The notes: generated by a model not told the origin, from the letters alone. Shown: positions 1-9,827, numbered from the stretch's first letter. The stretch: 51,446 nucleotides of DNA from Verrucomicrobiota bacterium (GCA_023443455.1 JAEZUE010000021.1:1-51446); one strand, 5' to 3'. Made by a program: numbers and translations.

Positions 1-1
1 C

Positions 2-2509
2 TCGTCCGGCGAGCGCAACGAGGCCATCGCCGAGGCCGCCGCGGCGGCGCCCGCGCCGGTGGTCGCCGCCACGGAGCTGCCGCACCGCTTCGCCGCGGCC
101 GAACGCCATTTCCGCCAACTGCGCCACCGGGTCGAGGTCGCCACGCCCGACCCCTTCCTCGATGCCGCCGTCGGCGCGCTCAACGTCGCGGCCGACGCCG
201 CGTGGGACGAGCCGCAGCAGGCGATCATGCACGGCGCGATCGCGTGGCGCGTGCGGCTGCTCGGCTGGCGCGGCCCCTATGCGCTCGATGCGCTCGGCTG
301 GCACGATCGTGCGAAACGCAATTTCGAATACTGGGCCGGACGCCAGAACACGGCCGCGATTCCGCCCGCGCTCCCGCCGGCCGACGAGGACGCCAACCTC
401 GCCCGCAACGAGACCGGCCTGCACAGCAACGGCGACCTCACGAACTCGCACTACGACATGAACCTCGTCGGCATCGACGCGCTCTTCCGGCACCTGCGCT
501 GGACCGGCGACCGCGAGTTCGCCGAGCGGATGTGGCCCGTGATCGAGCGGCATCTCGCCTGGGAGCGGCGGCTCTTCCGCCGCGAGTTCGGCCCGGAGAA
601 GCTGCCGCTGTACGAGGCCTACGCCGCGATCTGGGCCAGCGACGACCTGCAGTACCACGGCGGCGGCGCCACGCACGCCAGCGCGTACAATTTCCACCAC
701 CACAACGAGGCCGCGCGGCTCGCCCGCTGGCTGGGCCGCGATCCCGCGCCGTACGAACGGGAAGCCGCGCTGATCGCCCGGGCGATGCGCGAGCTGCTCT
801 GGTTGCCCGGCCCCGGCGGCTTCGCGGAGCACAAGGACCTGCTCGGCCTCCAGCGCGTGCACCCGGCCGCGGCGTTGTGGACTTTCTACCACACGCTCGA
901 CTCGGCGGTGCCGACACCGCAGGAGGCCTGGACGATGGCGCGCAAGGTCGACGCCGAGATCCCGCACCTGCCCGTGCACGGCCCCGGCGTGCCCGCGGGC
1001 CTGGAGGTCGTCTCGACGACCAACTGGATGCCCTACACCTGGTCGATCAACAACGTCGTCCTGTCCGAGATCGTGCATACGTCGCTCGGCTTCTGGCAGG
1101 CGGGCCGGCCGGAGAAGGCGTGGCGCCTGACCAAGGGCGCCCTCACCGCCGCGATGTACCTGGGCATCTCCCCCGGCAACGTCGGCTCGATGTCGTACCT
1201 CGACGTCTATCGGCGGGAATCGCAGCGCGACTTCGCCGACGGCTCGGGCGTGCTCTCCCGCGCGCTGGTCGAGGGGCTGTTCGGCATGCAACCCGACGTG
1301 ATCGGGGGCGAGCTGCGCGTGCGCCCCGGCTTCCCCGCCGAGTGGAACCGCGCGAGCATGCGCCATCCGGACTTCTCCGTGCGCTTCACCCGCGACGGCG
1401 CCACCGACCACTATGTCATCACGCAACGTTTCGCCCGGCCGCTGGCGCTGCGGCTCGAGCTCGCGGCGCGCGGCGACCGCGTCGGCTCGTTGGCGATCAA
1501 CGGCGACAACGCCACCTGGGCGCCGATCGAGGACGCCGTCGGTGCGCCGCGGATCCTGATCCCGAGCCCGGCCGGCCATCGTCACGAAATCCTCATCACC
1601 TGGGCCGGTGCGCCGATCGCGCCGCCGACCTTGGAGACGACGCCCGGCCCCGCTCCCACGTTCGCGCCGGTCGCGCAGGGCGCGATGCGTTGGCTGGCGC
1701 CCCGCGATGCCGGTGCACAGTGGCCGCAGCCCGACCCGGCGGCGCCGGCCGTCGACGGTTGCGCCTGGCCGGAGTTGCCCGCCGGAGCGCGTTTCGAGGG
1801 CGTCGATCTCTCCGGCCGTTTCAACGACCGCGTCACGCAGATTTTCCGCAACGAGTACCGCTCGCCGCGTTCGCCGTTCGTCTCGCTCGCGCTGCCCAAG
1901 CAGGGCATCGGCGGCTGGGCCGGCGGCGTGAAGGCCACGGCCGAGATCGACGACTCCGGGCTGCGAGCTGTCGCCGCGCGCCACGGCGGGCGGATCGTTT
2001 TGCCCAACGGTGTACCGCTGACCACTCCCTCGGAGCCCGAGGCCGCCAACATCGTATTCGTCTCCCAATGGGACAACTACCCGCGCGAGCTCGACGTGCC
2101 GCTCGACGGGCGCGCCCACGGCGTCTTCCTCCTGCTGGCCGGTTCGACCAACCACATGCAGAGCCGCTTCGAAAACGGCGAGGTGGTCGTGAACTATGCC
2201 GATGGCTCGAGCGAACGCCTCGCGCTCGAAAACCCGACCAACTGGTGGCCGATCGAGCAGGACTATTTCATCGACGACTACCAGTTCCGCCGGCCCGGGC
2301 CGCTCCCGGCGCGCGTCGACCTGGCCACCGGCGAGGTTCGCGCACTCGATCCGCTCGGCTTCAAGGGCCTTGGCGGCCGCATCCCCGGCGGCGCGGCCAC
2401 CGTGTTGGCGCTTCCGTTACGACCCGACCGCGAACTGCGCTCGCTCACCGTGCGCGCCCTCGCCAACGAGGTCGTCGTCGGCCTGATGGCCGCCACGCTC
2501 GTGCGCTGA
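2..2509 (+). CDS. Six-hairpin-type glycosidase-like protein (DUF4450-like), 5' partial
   Basis: The frame is open to the left edge, so the true N terminus lies outside the window; GTG at 59 is only the first start-like codon inside an already open frame. About 836 residues are visible. The first ~450 are rich in Trp, Tyr and His in helical-hairpin spacing, with stretches such as GLHSNGDLTNSHYDM and YNFHHHNEAARLARWLG, as in (alpha/alpha)6 glycosidases. The remainder is beta-rich and looks like a jelly-roll or accessory part. I think it belongs with the Bacteroidetes/Verrucomicrobia proteins annotated DUF4450, but that is recall, not a search. It lies 48 bases upstream of a secreted pectinase on the same strand, so a role in rhamnogalacturonan or other pectin breakdown is likely. 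Substrate and catalytic residues cannot be assigned. Confidence 0.6.
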   Translation, partial: SSGERNEAIAEAAAAAPAPVVAATELPHRFAAAERHFRQLRHRVEVATPDPFLDAAVGALNVAADAAWDEPQQAIMHGAIAWRVRLLGWRGPYALDALGWHDRAKRNFEYWAGRQNTAAIPPALPPADEDANLARNETGLHSNGDLTNSHYDMNLVGIDALFRHLRWTGDREFAERMWPVIERHLAWERRLFRREFGPEKLPLYEAYAAIWASDDLQYHGGGATHASAYNFHHHNEAARLARWLGRDPAPYEREAALIARAMRELLWLPGPGGFAEHKDLLGLQRVHPAAALWTFYHTLDSAVPTPQEAWTMARKVDAEIPHLPVHGPGVPAGLEVVSTTNWMPYTWSINNVVLSEIVHTSLGFWQAGRPEKAWRLTKGALTAAMYLGISPGNVGSMSYLDVYRRESQRDFADGSGVLSRALVEGLFGMQPDVIGGELRVRPGFPAEWNRASMRHPDFSVRFTRDGATDHYVITQRFARPLALRLELAARGDRVGSLAINGDNATWAPIEDAVGAPRILIPSPAGHRHEILITWAGAPIAPPTLETTPGPAPTFAPVAQGAMRWLAPRDAGAQWPQPDPAAPAVDGCAWPELPAGARFEGVDLSGRFNDRVTQIFRNEYRSPRSPFVSLALPKQGIGGWAGGVKATAEIDDSGLRAVAARHGGRIVLPNGVPLTTPSEPEAANIVFVSQWDNYPRELDVPLDGRAHGVFLLLAGSTNHMQSRFENGEVVVNYADGSSERLALENPTNWWPIEQDYFIDDYQFRRPGPLPARVDLATGEVRALDPLGFKGLGGRIPGGAATVLALPLRPDRELRSLTVRALANEVVVGLMAATLVR

Positions 2510-2557
2510 GCGCCGCTACCCCACCCCCGCGCCCTCCCCACCCCCTCGATTTCCATC

Positions 2558-5146
2558 ATGAAAACCCGCTCCTTCGGTTCGTTGGTTCTCCTCGCGGCCG
2601 CGTTGCTGGCGCCGGCGCTGCTCGCCGAGCAGCCCGTGCGTACGTTCGGCGACGCCACTCCCCTCGACTGGTCGCGCCGGATGGCCGACTCGGAAATGGC
2701 CCGCAAGGGCGACACGATGTTCCACGGCGGCAGCCGCCCGCGCGCGAGTTGGAACTACACCTCGTCGCTGATCGGTCTCTCGCTGCTCAAGCTCGCCGAG
2801 AGCACGGGCCAGACCGCCTACGCCGACTATGGCGCCCAGACGGCGACCTCGTTCGTGCAGCCCGACGGCTCCATCGCGACCTACCGGATGGAGGACTACA
2901 ACATCGACCTGATCCCGCCCGGCAAGGTGCTGCTGCTGCGTTGGGAACAGGGCATTCGCGACGCCCGGTACAAGACGGCGCTCGAAACGTTGCACCGACA
3001 GATGCAACAGCATCCACGGACCAGCGACGGCGGCTTCTGGCACAAACAGCGCTACCCCTACCAGATGTGGCTCGACGGCCTGTTCATGGCGACGCCGTTC
3101 CTGGCGCAGTATGCCCAGGTCTTTGCGGAGCCGGCGCTGTTCGACGAGGCGGCCGCGCAGATCGTCCTGATGGACCGGCACGCCTACGACCCGGAGACCG
3201 GACTGCATCACCACGCGTGGGATGAGAAGCGGGCGCAGTCCTGGGCCGACAAGGACACCGGCCGCTCGCCGAACTTCTGGGGCCGCGCCGAGGGCTGGTA
3301 CGCCATGGCGCTGGTCGATTCGCTCGATTTCTTCCCGCCCACGCACCCGGAGGTGGAGCGCATCAACGAGATCCTCCGCCGCGTGGCCGATGGCATCGTG
3401 CGCTGGCAGGACCCCGAATCCGGTTTGTGGTGGCAGGTGCTCGACCAGGGCCAACGCGAGGGCAACTACCTCGAGGCCACCGCCTCCAGCATGTTCGTCT
3501 ACGCCCTGGCAAAGGGCATCGACCGCGGCTACCTCTCCCGCGAGAAGTACCTGCCCGCCGTTCTGAAGGGCTACGAGGGCCTCATCCGCGATCTGGTCAA
3601 AACCGATGCCGACGGTTCCGTTCGCCTCACGCAATGTTGCTCGGTCGCCGGCCTCGGTTTCACGACCTCCCAAGGTCGGCCCCGCGATGGTTCGTTCGAG
3701 TACTACGTCAGCGAAAGGATCATCGACAACGACCCGAAGGGCGTCGGCCCCTTCATCCTCGCCGGCATCGCGCTGCAACAGCTGCTCGCCACCGATCATG
3801 CCGCCGGGGTCGCCAATGTGGCGACACGCGGCTGGGGCGCCTACGAGGAGGTGCTCGCCCGCATCCAGGCGCCGAGCTTCCCCGACCGCGATTTTCCGAT
3901 CACCACTTTCGGCGCCCGGCCCGGCGCCGATGCCACGGAGGCGATTCGCGCCGCGATCGAGGCGTGCACCCGGGCCGGCGGCGGCCGCGTCGTCGTGCCC
4001 GCGGGCGAGTGGCTCACCGGAGCGGTCCACCTCAGGAGCAACGTCAACCTCCACGTGAGCGAGGGCGCGACGCTGCGCTGGGTCTTCGACCTCACGAAGT
4101 ATCCGATCGTCTACACCCGCTGGGAAGGCGTGGAGTGCATGAACTACTCGCCGTTCCTCTACGCCTGGGAGCAGGAGAACATCGCCGTCACCGGCAAGGG
4201 AATACTCGACGGCGGGGCCGCGCTCGACAACTGGTGGAGCTGGAACCGCAAGGGCGACCGGCCCCAGAAGCAGGCCGCCGCGCGCAACCGTCTCGTCCAG
4301 CTGGGCGAGGCCGGCGTGCCGGTGGCCGAACGTGTGTTCGGCGACGGCGCCTTCCTCCGGCCAAACTTCATCCAGCCCTACCGTTGCCGGAACATCCTGA
4401 TCGAGGGCGTCACCATCCTCCGCTCGCCGATGTGGATCATCAACCCCGTGCTCTGCCGCAACGTCACCGTGCGGGGCGTCACGATCAGCAGCCACGGCGG
4501 CAACAACGACGGCTGCGACCCCGAGTCGTCGCGCGACGTGCTCATCGAGGACTGCGTCTTCGACACCGGCGACGACTGCATCGCCATCAAGTCGGGCCGC
4601 AACAACGACGGCCGCCGCATCGGCGTGCCCAGCGAGAACATCGTCGTGCGCAACTGCACGATGAAGGACGGCCACGGCGGCGTCGTGCTCGGCTCGGAAT
4701 GCAGCGGCAGCATCCGCAACGTCTTCGTCGAGAACTGCACGATGGACAGCCCCAATCTCGACCGCGCCCTGCGCTTCAAGAGCAACGCCGTGCGCGGCGG
4801 CGTGCTGGAAAACGTCTTCATGCGCAACGTCGAGATCGGCCGGGTCGGCGAGGCGGTGCTCACGATCGACCTGCTCTATCAGGAGGGCGCGAAGGGCGAC
4901 TTCATGCCGACCGTGCGCAACGTGCACCTCGAGCACGTTCGCTCCTCGGCCAGCCCGCGCGTGCTCCATGTGCGCGGGTTCCCCGGCGCCACGATCGACA
5001 ACCTGCGTTTCCGCAACTGCACCTTCAGCGGCGTCGAGCAGGCCGAAGTGCTCTCCGGCGCCGGCACGGTCCTGTTCCAGAACGTGGCGATCATCCCGGC
5101 CAAGAAGCCCAAGGGGCTCAACTCGGTGCCGCCCCCGAAGCCCTGA
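2558..5146 (+). CDS. Secreted GH105-GH28 fusion: unsaturated rhamnogalacturonyl hydrolase plus polygalacturonase
   Basis: 862 residues with a signal peptide (MKTRSF, hydrophobic core LVLLAAALLAPALLA, cut near residue 23). Residues ~35-415 match GH105 (YteR/YesR type), an (alpha/alpha)6 enzyme that removes unsaturated uronic acid from lyase products; the likely catalytic Asp is D173 in MWLDGLFMA. Residues ~440-860 are a GH28 parallel beta-helix with every expected motif: NND (N649-D651) with D654, the GDD pair D672/D673, GHG at 705-707 and R739-F-K741. One protein could therefore both trim unsaturated ends and hydrolyse galacturonosyl linkages in the periplasm or outside. It follows the DUF4450-like gene by 48 bases and probably shares its transcript. 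The fusion order is visible directly; whether the GH28 half is exo- or endo-acting is not decidable here. Confidence 0.9.
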   Translation: MKTRSFGSLVLLAAALLAPALLAEQPVRTFGDATPLDWSRRMADSEMARKGDTMFHGGSRPRASWNYTSSLIGLSLLKLAESTGQTAYADYGAQTATSFVQPDGSIATYRMEDYNIDLIPPGKVLLLRWEQGIRDARYKTALETLHRQMQQHPRTSDGGFWHKQRYPYQMWLDGLFMATPFLAQYAQVFAEPALFDEAAAQIVLMDRHAYDPETGLHHHAWDEKRAQSWADKDTGRSPNFWGRAEGWYAMALVDSLDFFPPTHPEVERINEILRRVADGIVRWQDPESGLWWQVLDQGQREGNYLEATASSMFVYALAKGIDRGYLSREKYLPAVLKGYEGLIRDLVKTDADGSVRLTQCCSVAGLGFTTSQGRPRDGSFEYYVSERIIDNDPKGVGPFILAGIALQQLLATDHAAGVANVATRGWGAYEEVLARIQAPSFPDRDFPITTFGARPGADATEAIRAAIEACTRAGGGRVVVPAGEWLTGAVHLRSNVNLHVSEGATLRWVFDLTKYPIVYTRWEGVECMNYSPFLYAWEQENIAVTGKGILDGGAALDNWWSWNRKGDRPQKQAAARNRLVQLGEAGVPVAERVFGDGAFLRPNFIQPYRCRNILIEGVTILRSPMWIINPVLCRNVTVRGVTISSHGGNNDGCDPESSRDVLIEDCVFDTGDDCIAIKSGRNNDGRRIGVPSENIVVRNCTMKDGHGGVVLGSECSGSIRNVFVENCTMDSPNLDRALRFKSNAVRGGVLENVFMRNVEIGRVGEAVLTIDLLYQEGAKGDFMPTVRNVHLEHVRSSASPRVLHVRGFPGATIDNLRFRNCTFSGVEQAEVLSGAGTVLFQNVAIIPAKKPKGLNSVPPPKP

Positions 5147-5192
5147 TCGACGCGCCGAGCCGCGAAAGGCGCGGCGCGAAACCGCGCCCGCC

Positions 5193-6617
5193 CTACCCGC
5201 CCTGCATGCGCTGCAACAGCTCGGCGTATTCCCACATCGGACCACGCACGCCGCGCTGCCGGAGCTTGCTCATCGTCTCCACGAAGGCCGGCGGCGGATC
5301 GCCCACGACCCAGTTCGAATTCTCCTTCTGGTACTCGCGCAGCCGCCCGTGCAGCGACTCGAGCGTGAACTCCGGCGCGATGTAGAAACGCGGCTCGAGC
5401 AGGTAGTCGCCGGCCGATTCGCCCCGCGCCTCGGGCGCGACCTGGCGCCACAACGGCGTCTCCGGGTAGATCCGCATGCCGAGCGTACCGAAATAGTACG
5501 CACCGGGCAGGGTCTTCGCCCGCGCCAGCGTCTCCTCGACCGTGGCCCACGTCTCGCCCGGCCCGCCGAAGATGATGAAATGGCTGTACCGCAGGCCGAG
5601 CGCGTGCGCCTCCTCGCTCGCGAAGCGGATCTCGTCGAACGTGAAGCTCTTCCCGTAGCTGCGCAGCACCGGATCGGAGAAGCTGTCGGAGCCGAACTCG
5701 ACATGGCTCAGGCCCGCCCGCTGCATGAGCCGCAGCAGCTCCCGCGTGATCCCGCGCGGCCGCAGGAAACACTCCCACTGGATGCCCAGGTCGGCGCGGA
5801 TGAGCGCCTCGCACACCTCGACCACATGGTCGGTGCGCGTGTTGAAGACCGAATCGACGAAAAACACGTACCCCACCCCGAGCTCCTTCAGCCGCCGCAG
5901 CTCCGCCACCACCGCCTCCCCGCCGAGGAACCGGCTGCGGTCGCCCTCGATCAACGGATACGTGCAGTAGCAGCAGTGCAACGGGCAGCCGCGCTGCGTC
6001 TGCACCCCGGGCAACGAGCCCTGCGCGAGATACGCCGCCATCAGCCCGGGATCGTGATGGGGCGGCGTCGAGAACGCCGTGTCGCCGGCGTTGGGCGGCA
6101 CCGCCCGCACCGCGCCGTCGGCCCCGCGGAACACCACGCCGGGGATCGCCCCGAGCGCCGCCTCGTCGGCCCCGGCCCGCAGCGCCGCCACAAGCTTCAA
6201 GAAGGGGAGCTCGCCCGCGCCGTGGATGCCGTAGTCGATCCCGCCGAGCGCGAAAATCTCGCGCGGAAACACCGAAAAGCCGCTGCCGCCGAGAATGATC
6301 GGCGCCGCGGTTGCGGCCCGCAACCGGGAGCTGAAACCCACCAGCTCGTGGATGAACGACTTCGGGTTGTGGCACTGCACGTTGTCGATGTTGCGCATCG
6401 ACAGGCCCACGAAATCCGGGCGATACCGCGCCACACACTCCTCGAGCGACTCCGTCGCCATGCGCGCATCCCAAAGAAAACTCTCCTGCCCGGCCGCCCG
6501 CAACGCCCCGTCGATGTACGCCAGACCCACCGGGTACACCGGATAGGGTTGATCGTAGCTGTTGAGGTTGACGAGCAGCACCCGGGCGGGGGCCGCCCCG
6601 TGGGTAGCGGGCGACAT
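5193..6617 (-). CDS. B12-binding/radical SAM enzyme 1 of the polyene cluster
   Basis: 474 residues from ATG 6617. Residues ~10-150 form a B12-binding Rossmann-like domain (ARVLLVNLNSYDQPYPVYP start, later IILGGSGFSVFP). The radical SAM core carries the CxxxCxxC cluster motif C211-PLH-C215-CY-C218, followed by FVDSVFN and the GGPGET loop. The family reductively cleaves SAM and often methylates or rearranges unactivated carbon with cobalamin. It is the last gene of the minus-strand run, 34 bases after the MMPL gene stop. An alternative GTG/ATG pair at 6668/6665 would add 16-17 residues and overlap the MMPL stop; I chose 6617 because the recognisable domain begins just after it. Context suggests it modifies the lipid or polyene product; the reaction is unknown. 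It converges on the upstream GH105-GH28 gene. Confidence 0.85.
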   Translation of the reverse strand: MSPATHGAAPARVLLVNLNSYDQPYPVYPVGLAYIDGALRAAGQESFLWDARMATESLEECVARYRPDFVGLSMRNIDNVQCHNPKSFIHELVGFSSRLRAATAAPIILGGSGFSVFPREIFALGGIDYGIHGAGELPFLKLVAALRAGADEAALGAIPGVVFRGADGAVRAVPPNAGDTAFSTPPHHDPGLMAAYLAQGSLPGVQTQRGCPLHCCYCTYPLIEGDRSRFLGGEAVVAELRRLKELGVGYVFFVDSVFNTRTDHVVEVCEALIRADLGIQWECFLRPRGITRELLRLMQRAGLSHVEFGSDSFSDPVLRSYGKSFTFDEIRFASEEAHALGLRYSHFIIFGGPGETWATVEETLARAKTLPGAYYFGTLGMRIYPETPLWRQVAPEARGESAGDYLLEPRFYIAPEFTLESLHGRLREYQKENSNWVVGDPPPAFVETMSKLRQRGVRGPMWEYAELLQRMQGG

Positions 6618-6651
6618 GAAGCGCTCTAGGTGTTCACAATCCCGCCGCGGC

Positions 6652-8985
6652 TCAAGTCCGAACATCACGCCCTCGCAGCAGCGGCCCCAACTCCACCGCC
6701 ACCAATGCCGCGATCACCGACAACCCCACCACCGCGCCCAGCGCCGCCACCACCGGAATCCGACTGCAGGCCAACACCCCGAACGAAGCCGCCGTCGTCA
6801 GCGCCGACAACCGGATCGAAGGCGGCGGCTCCTCGCCGCGCGCCGCATTTTCCGCGGCGAAAATCGCATAGTCGTGAGCGAGACAGATCCCGAGAAACGC
6901 CCCGAGCAGATGGAACAGATTGAGCGGTTGCCCCACCAGCCCGAGCACCCCGAAGGCGAACAGACACGCGCCCGCCGGCACCGCGTAGATCAGTCCGCCC
7001 CGTCGCCAACCGTAGAGCAGCACCACGCTCAACCCGACCAGCCCCATCCCGAGCCCGCTCAGGCGCAGCGCCGAGACCCGGTACCGGGAAAACAGCCGGT
7101 TGAGCGACTGCACCTGATCGAGCCCCACCGTCGCCAACTCCGGCGGCGGCTCCGCGCCCGGCGCATGCTCCGCAATGGTGAGAAACCAGCTCGAGCCCGC
7201 CTCCGCCGACAGCGTCAGCGCCAGCGGCCCCTCCAACGACTCCGCGAGCCCGCGCACCGCCGCATCGGGCTCGCCCGCCGGCGCCGCCCACCACTGCGCC
7301 CACGCCGCGAAGAATGGCGCGAATTCGTCCGCCGAAAAGCCGTGCCGCTCCAGCGCGTCGCGTAGTTGGGAATCGAATTCCACGAGTCCGCCCCGGGCGG
7401 CCGCCGCCGCCGCCCACTCCGCCGGCGTCGGCACCGCGAGCCCGAGCGATGCCACCGCGGCACCGCCAAACGTGCGCCCATGCCAGTCGAGAAACGCCGC
7501 CAACGCCGCCCGCGCGGCCCCGGGCGACTCCCCGCGCGTGAGATAGACCGCGCGCTGCGGCGTCTCGCCGAACAGCGCGCGCACCGACTGCGCCTCCACG
7601 CGCAGCTCCGGCGGCATCGCCTCGAGCTCGCGGATGTCGTCGCGCCAGTGCAGCCGGGCCACGCCGGCCACGACCACCAGCGCACCGACCGCCAGCACCC
7701 CGCGCGCCCAATTTCCGGCGACACGGTTGCCCGCCGCCAACCGGCGCTTCGCCCACGGGCGCGTCTCCGAGAACGGCCGCCCCACCTGCGCGAACCACAA
7801 CAGCGCCGTCGCCAGCGCCGCCACGAGTCCGCAAGCCACGAAGACACCGAGCTGCCGGATCAGCGGCAGCTCCGAGAGCAGCAACAGCGAGAAACCCGTC
7901 ACCGTCGTGAGCGCACTGGCCAGCAGCGGCTTGATCACACGGCGCACCTTCGCGTGGTAAGGCTCGTCCGGCGTGCGCGGCGGCTGGAGAAAAAGATAGA
8001 AACCATAGTCCACCGCCACGCCGGCCAACAACGAGCCGACGACAAACGTGAGCGCGTGCACCCGTTCGAAGCACAGCGTGGTGCCGCCCCAGGCGCCGAG
8101 CAGCGCGCCCAGCACCACGGGTACGAGATGCAGCGCCTGGTGCGCGCGCCGCAGGAACAGCAGCGCCATCGCCAGCACCGCCGCGAACGAAAGAAGGTTG
8201 AGCCAGGTCACCTCGCCCACGATCCGGTGCCGGCTCTCCGCGGCGAAGCGCCCGATCGCCGCCCACTCCACCGTGGTCGCCGGCTCGATACCACGCGCCG
8301 CGGCGAGCGCCCGGTCCACCGCCGCCATCACCGGCTCCTGGCCTTCGGGCGTGAGCGGCGCCGCGCTCGTGCGCGACCACACCAACGCCCGCCCGCCGAC
8401 ATCGCCCGCGCTCTCCGCGAAGCCCGGCATCTGCTCGACCAAACCGGGCAACAGCAACAGCGGATCGGCCGGCAGCAGCTCCTGGAACGCCATCGCCTCC
8501 GGCTGTTCCAGGAAACGTTCGAGACGCGCCGCGCTCCGCTCCGCCAACCACTCCGGCCACGGCTGCGCGGCACCCGATGCCGCGTACTCGCGTCGTTGAG
8601 CCGCCAGCCACCCGGGCAGCAGCAGCTCGAAACGCCGGGCGAAGAGGCTGCGCCCCAGCGCGTCGCGCGGTCCGGTGTCGGCCATCGACCGCACCTCCGC
8701 GAACGCCGGATCGCCCCGCAACGACTCGGTAAAGACCTCCGCCGCCCGCGCCCGTTGCCCGGCCTCGGGTCCGGTGAGGGCAAACAGCGCGACCCGCGCC
8801 TGCCGTTCGCTCGCCAGCGTGCGCGCCAACGCGAGCTCCGGCGAACGCTCGTCGGCCGGGATCAGGTCGAGCAGATCGGTCGAGATCTTCCGCGCGTAGT
8901 CGAGCCGCCCCAGCCAGAGCCCCGCCAACGCGACGCCCAACAGCAGCAGCCCCCGCGCCGCCCATTTGTTGCGCAACGGGTTCAT
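6652..8985 (-). CDS. MMPL/RND-type exporter of the aryl-polyene cluster
   Basis: 777 residues with the two-half RND-like plan. TM1 is at ~9-27, a periplasmic loop of ~230 residues follows, a five-helix bundle lies at ~265-420, then a second large loop, then a closing helix bundle at ~610-770. The intramembrane stretches GVAVDYGFYLF and CLAHDYAIFAAE place charged residues (D in VDYG, HD in AHDY) where MMPL proteins carry proton-relay residues. In aryl-polyene clusters an MMPL protein of this size (ApeM-like) sits beside LolA-like and acyltransferase genes and is thought to move the finished lipid out of the inner membrane. The ATG at 8985 is 5 bases after the lolA-like stop, indicating translational coupling. 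Confidence 0.88.
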   Translation of the reverse strand: MNPLRNKWAARGLLLLGVALAGLWLGRLDYARKISTDLLDLIPADERSPELALARTLASERQARVALFALTGPEAGQRARAAEVFTESLRGDPAFAEVRSMADTGPRDALGRSLFARRFELLLPGWLAAQRREYAASGAAQPWPEWLAERSAARLERFLEQPEAMAFQELLPADPLLLLPGLVEQMPGFAESAGDVGGRALVWSRTSAAPLTPEGQEPVMAAVDRALAAARGIEPATTVEWAAIGRFAAESRHRIVGEVTWLNLLSFAAVLAMALLFLRRAHQALHLVPVVLGALLGAWGGTTLCFERVHALTFVVGSLLAGVAVDYGFYLFLQPPRTPDEPYHAKVRRVIKPLLASALTTVTGFSLLLLSELPLIRQLGVFVACGLVAALATALLWFAQVGRPFSETRPWAKRRLAAGNRVAGNWARGVLAVGALVVVAGVARLHWRDDIRELEAMPPELRVEAQSVRALFGETPQRAVYLTRGESPGAARAALAAFLDWHGRTFGGAAVASLGLAVPTPAEWAAAAAARGGLVEFDSQLRDALERHGFSADEFAPFFAAWAQWWAAPAGEPDAAVRGLAESLEGPLALTLSAEAGSSWFLTIAEHAPGAEPPPELATVGLDQVQSLNRLFSRYRVSALRLSGLGMGLVGLSVVLLYGWRRGGLIYAVPAGACLFAFGVLGLVGQPLNLFHLLGAFLGICLAHDYAIFAAENAARGEEPPPSIRLSALTTAASFGVLACSRIPVVAALGAVVGLSVIAALVAVELGPLLRGRDVRT

Positions 8986-8990
8986 GGCGC

Positions 8991-9635
8991 TCAGCGGAAA
9001 AACCGTTTCACCTCGTCCTCGGAAAACGTCACGCCGGTCTTCGTCTCCTCGATGAGGACCTCGACGCGTTGCTTGGCCGAGCGGCGGAACTCGAGGCGGC
9101 GCACCGCCTGTCCCGCGCCCTCGACCACGACCACGCTCAGGCTGCGCGCCAGCTCCGGCGTGCGCGGCACGAGATCGAGGCGCCAATCCTCGCCGTCGCG
9201 CGCCGCATGGAGGGTGAACAGGGCGAGCAGTTCCGGCAGATCGAAACGCAGCACCGGCAGCAACGCCGTGTCCATGCGCGGCGCCTTCGGGTCCGCCGCC
9301 ATCTTGCGCGTGCGGCCCTTCTCGTCGCGCAGCAGCAGGCCCTTTTCGTCGACGACCATCAGCTGCTCCTTCGGCTCCGTATATCGCAGACTCAGCCCCA
9401 GTTCGGCCGTGTGCCGCATCTCGCCGCGCAGGACCACCGGGGTCTTCCGCACGTTGAACCAGCGGTTCTCCGCAAAAGTCGAATACACCGCGCCCTGCCC
9501 CGCCAACGCGGCGAACAACGGCCGCCACGCCGCATCGTTCTGCCCGGCCACGATCTCCGGGCCGGGCGCGGCCGGCACCGCCGCACGGGCGACGCCACAG
9601 AGAAAAAGCAGCAGAACTGTGAGCAACCGGTTCAT
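8991..9635 (-). CDS. LolA-like periplasmic lipid/lipoprotein carrier
   Basis: 214 residues with an N-terminal signal peptide (MNRLLTVLLLFLCGVARA). The mature part shows the open beta-barrel pattern of LolA: FAENRWFNVRKTPVVLRGEM, then LRYTEPKEQLMVVDEKGLLL and a C-terminal FSEDEVKRFFR. Cluster-encoded LolA homologues (ApeL-like) are believed to carry the aryl-polyene lipid across the periplasm rather than general lipoproteins. The gene is followed 5 bases later by the MMPL exporter. A TTG at 9638 precedes the ATG used here; the ATG is preferred. A REP-like half-repeat begins four bases upstream of the start, so the ribosome-binding region is partly made of repeat DNA. Confidence 0.82.
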   Translation of the reverse strand: MNRLLTVLLLFLCGVARAAVPAAPGPEIVAGQNDAAWRPLFAALAGQGAVYSTFAENRWFNVRKTPVVLRGEMRHTAELGLSLRYTEPKEQLMVVDEKGLLLRDEKGRTRKMAADPKAPRMDTALLPVLRFDLPELLALFTLHAARDGEDWRLDLVPRTPELARSLSVVVVEGAGQAVRRLEFRRSAKQRVEVLIEETKTGVTFSEDEVKRFFR

Positions 9636-9638
9636 CAA

Positions 9639-9663
9639 GTAGGACCGGTCTGCGACCGGCCCC
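9639..9663. repeat. Half copy of the TAGGACCGGTC repeat family
   Basis: GTAGGACCGGTCTGCGACCG is an imperfect hairpin repeated in full-length form near 35.13-35.22 kb and 37.05-37.17 kb. Here only one arm is clear, immediately upstream of the lolA-like start codon. Confidence 0.6.
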
Positions 9664-9766
9664 CAGACTCAGGCAAACGAAGCGCCCAGCGTCGAGAACG
9701 ACCGTGCGCAGGTGTCGGGCCGCCGACCTCCGCCTTAGCTGGGTGGCGAAGCCATTCAGCCCTTGA

Positions 9767-9787
9767 GGCCAGATCGCCGATCTGGCC
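9767..9787. repeat. Perfect 21-bp palindrome downstream of the GT2 gene
   Basis: GGCCAGATC-GCC-GATCTGGCC: two perfect 9-bp arms around a 3-base loop in the 192-base space between the GT2 and lolA-like genes. There is no T tract, so it is not a standard intrinsic terminator. It may be a REP-like hairpin or an mRNA-stabilising structure. Just beyond it (9815-9834) part of another repeat runs into the GT2 stop codon. Confidence 0.55.
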
Positions 9788-9827
9788 GGGATTGACCAAG
9801 CACGCACAGCTCGAGCCGGGGCGAGCC

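Noticed and set aside
202..5245. Very long open frames overlapping the two glycosidase genes on other frames or the opposite strand
   Set aside because: Arg/Ala/Pro-rich translations without domains; typical shadow frames of high-GC coding DNA.
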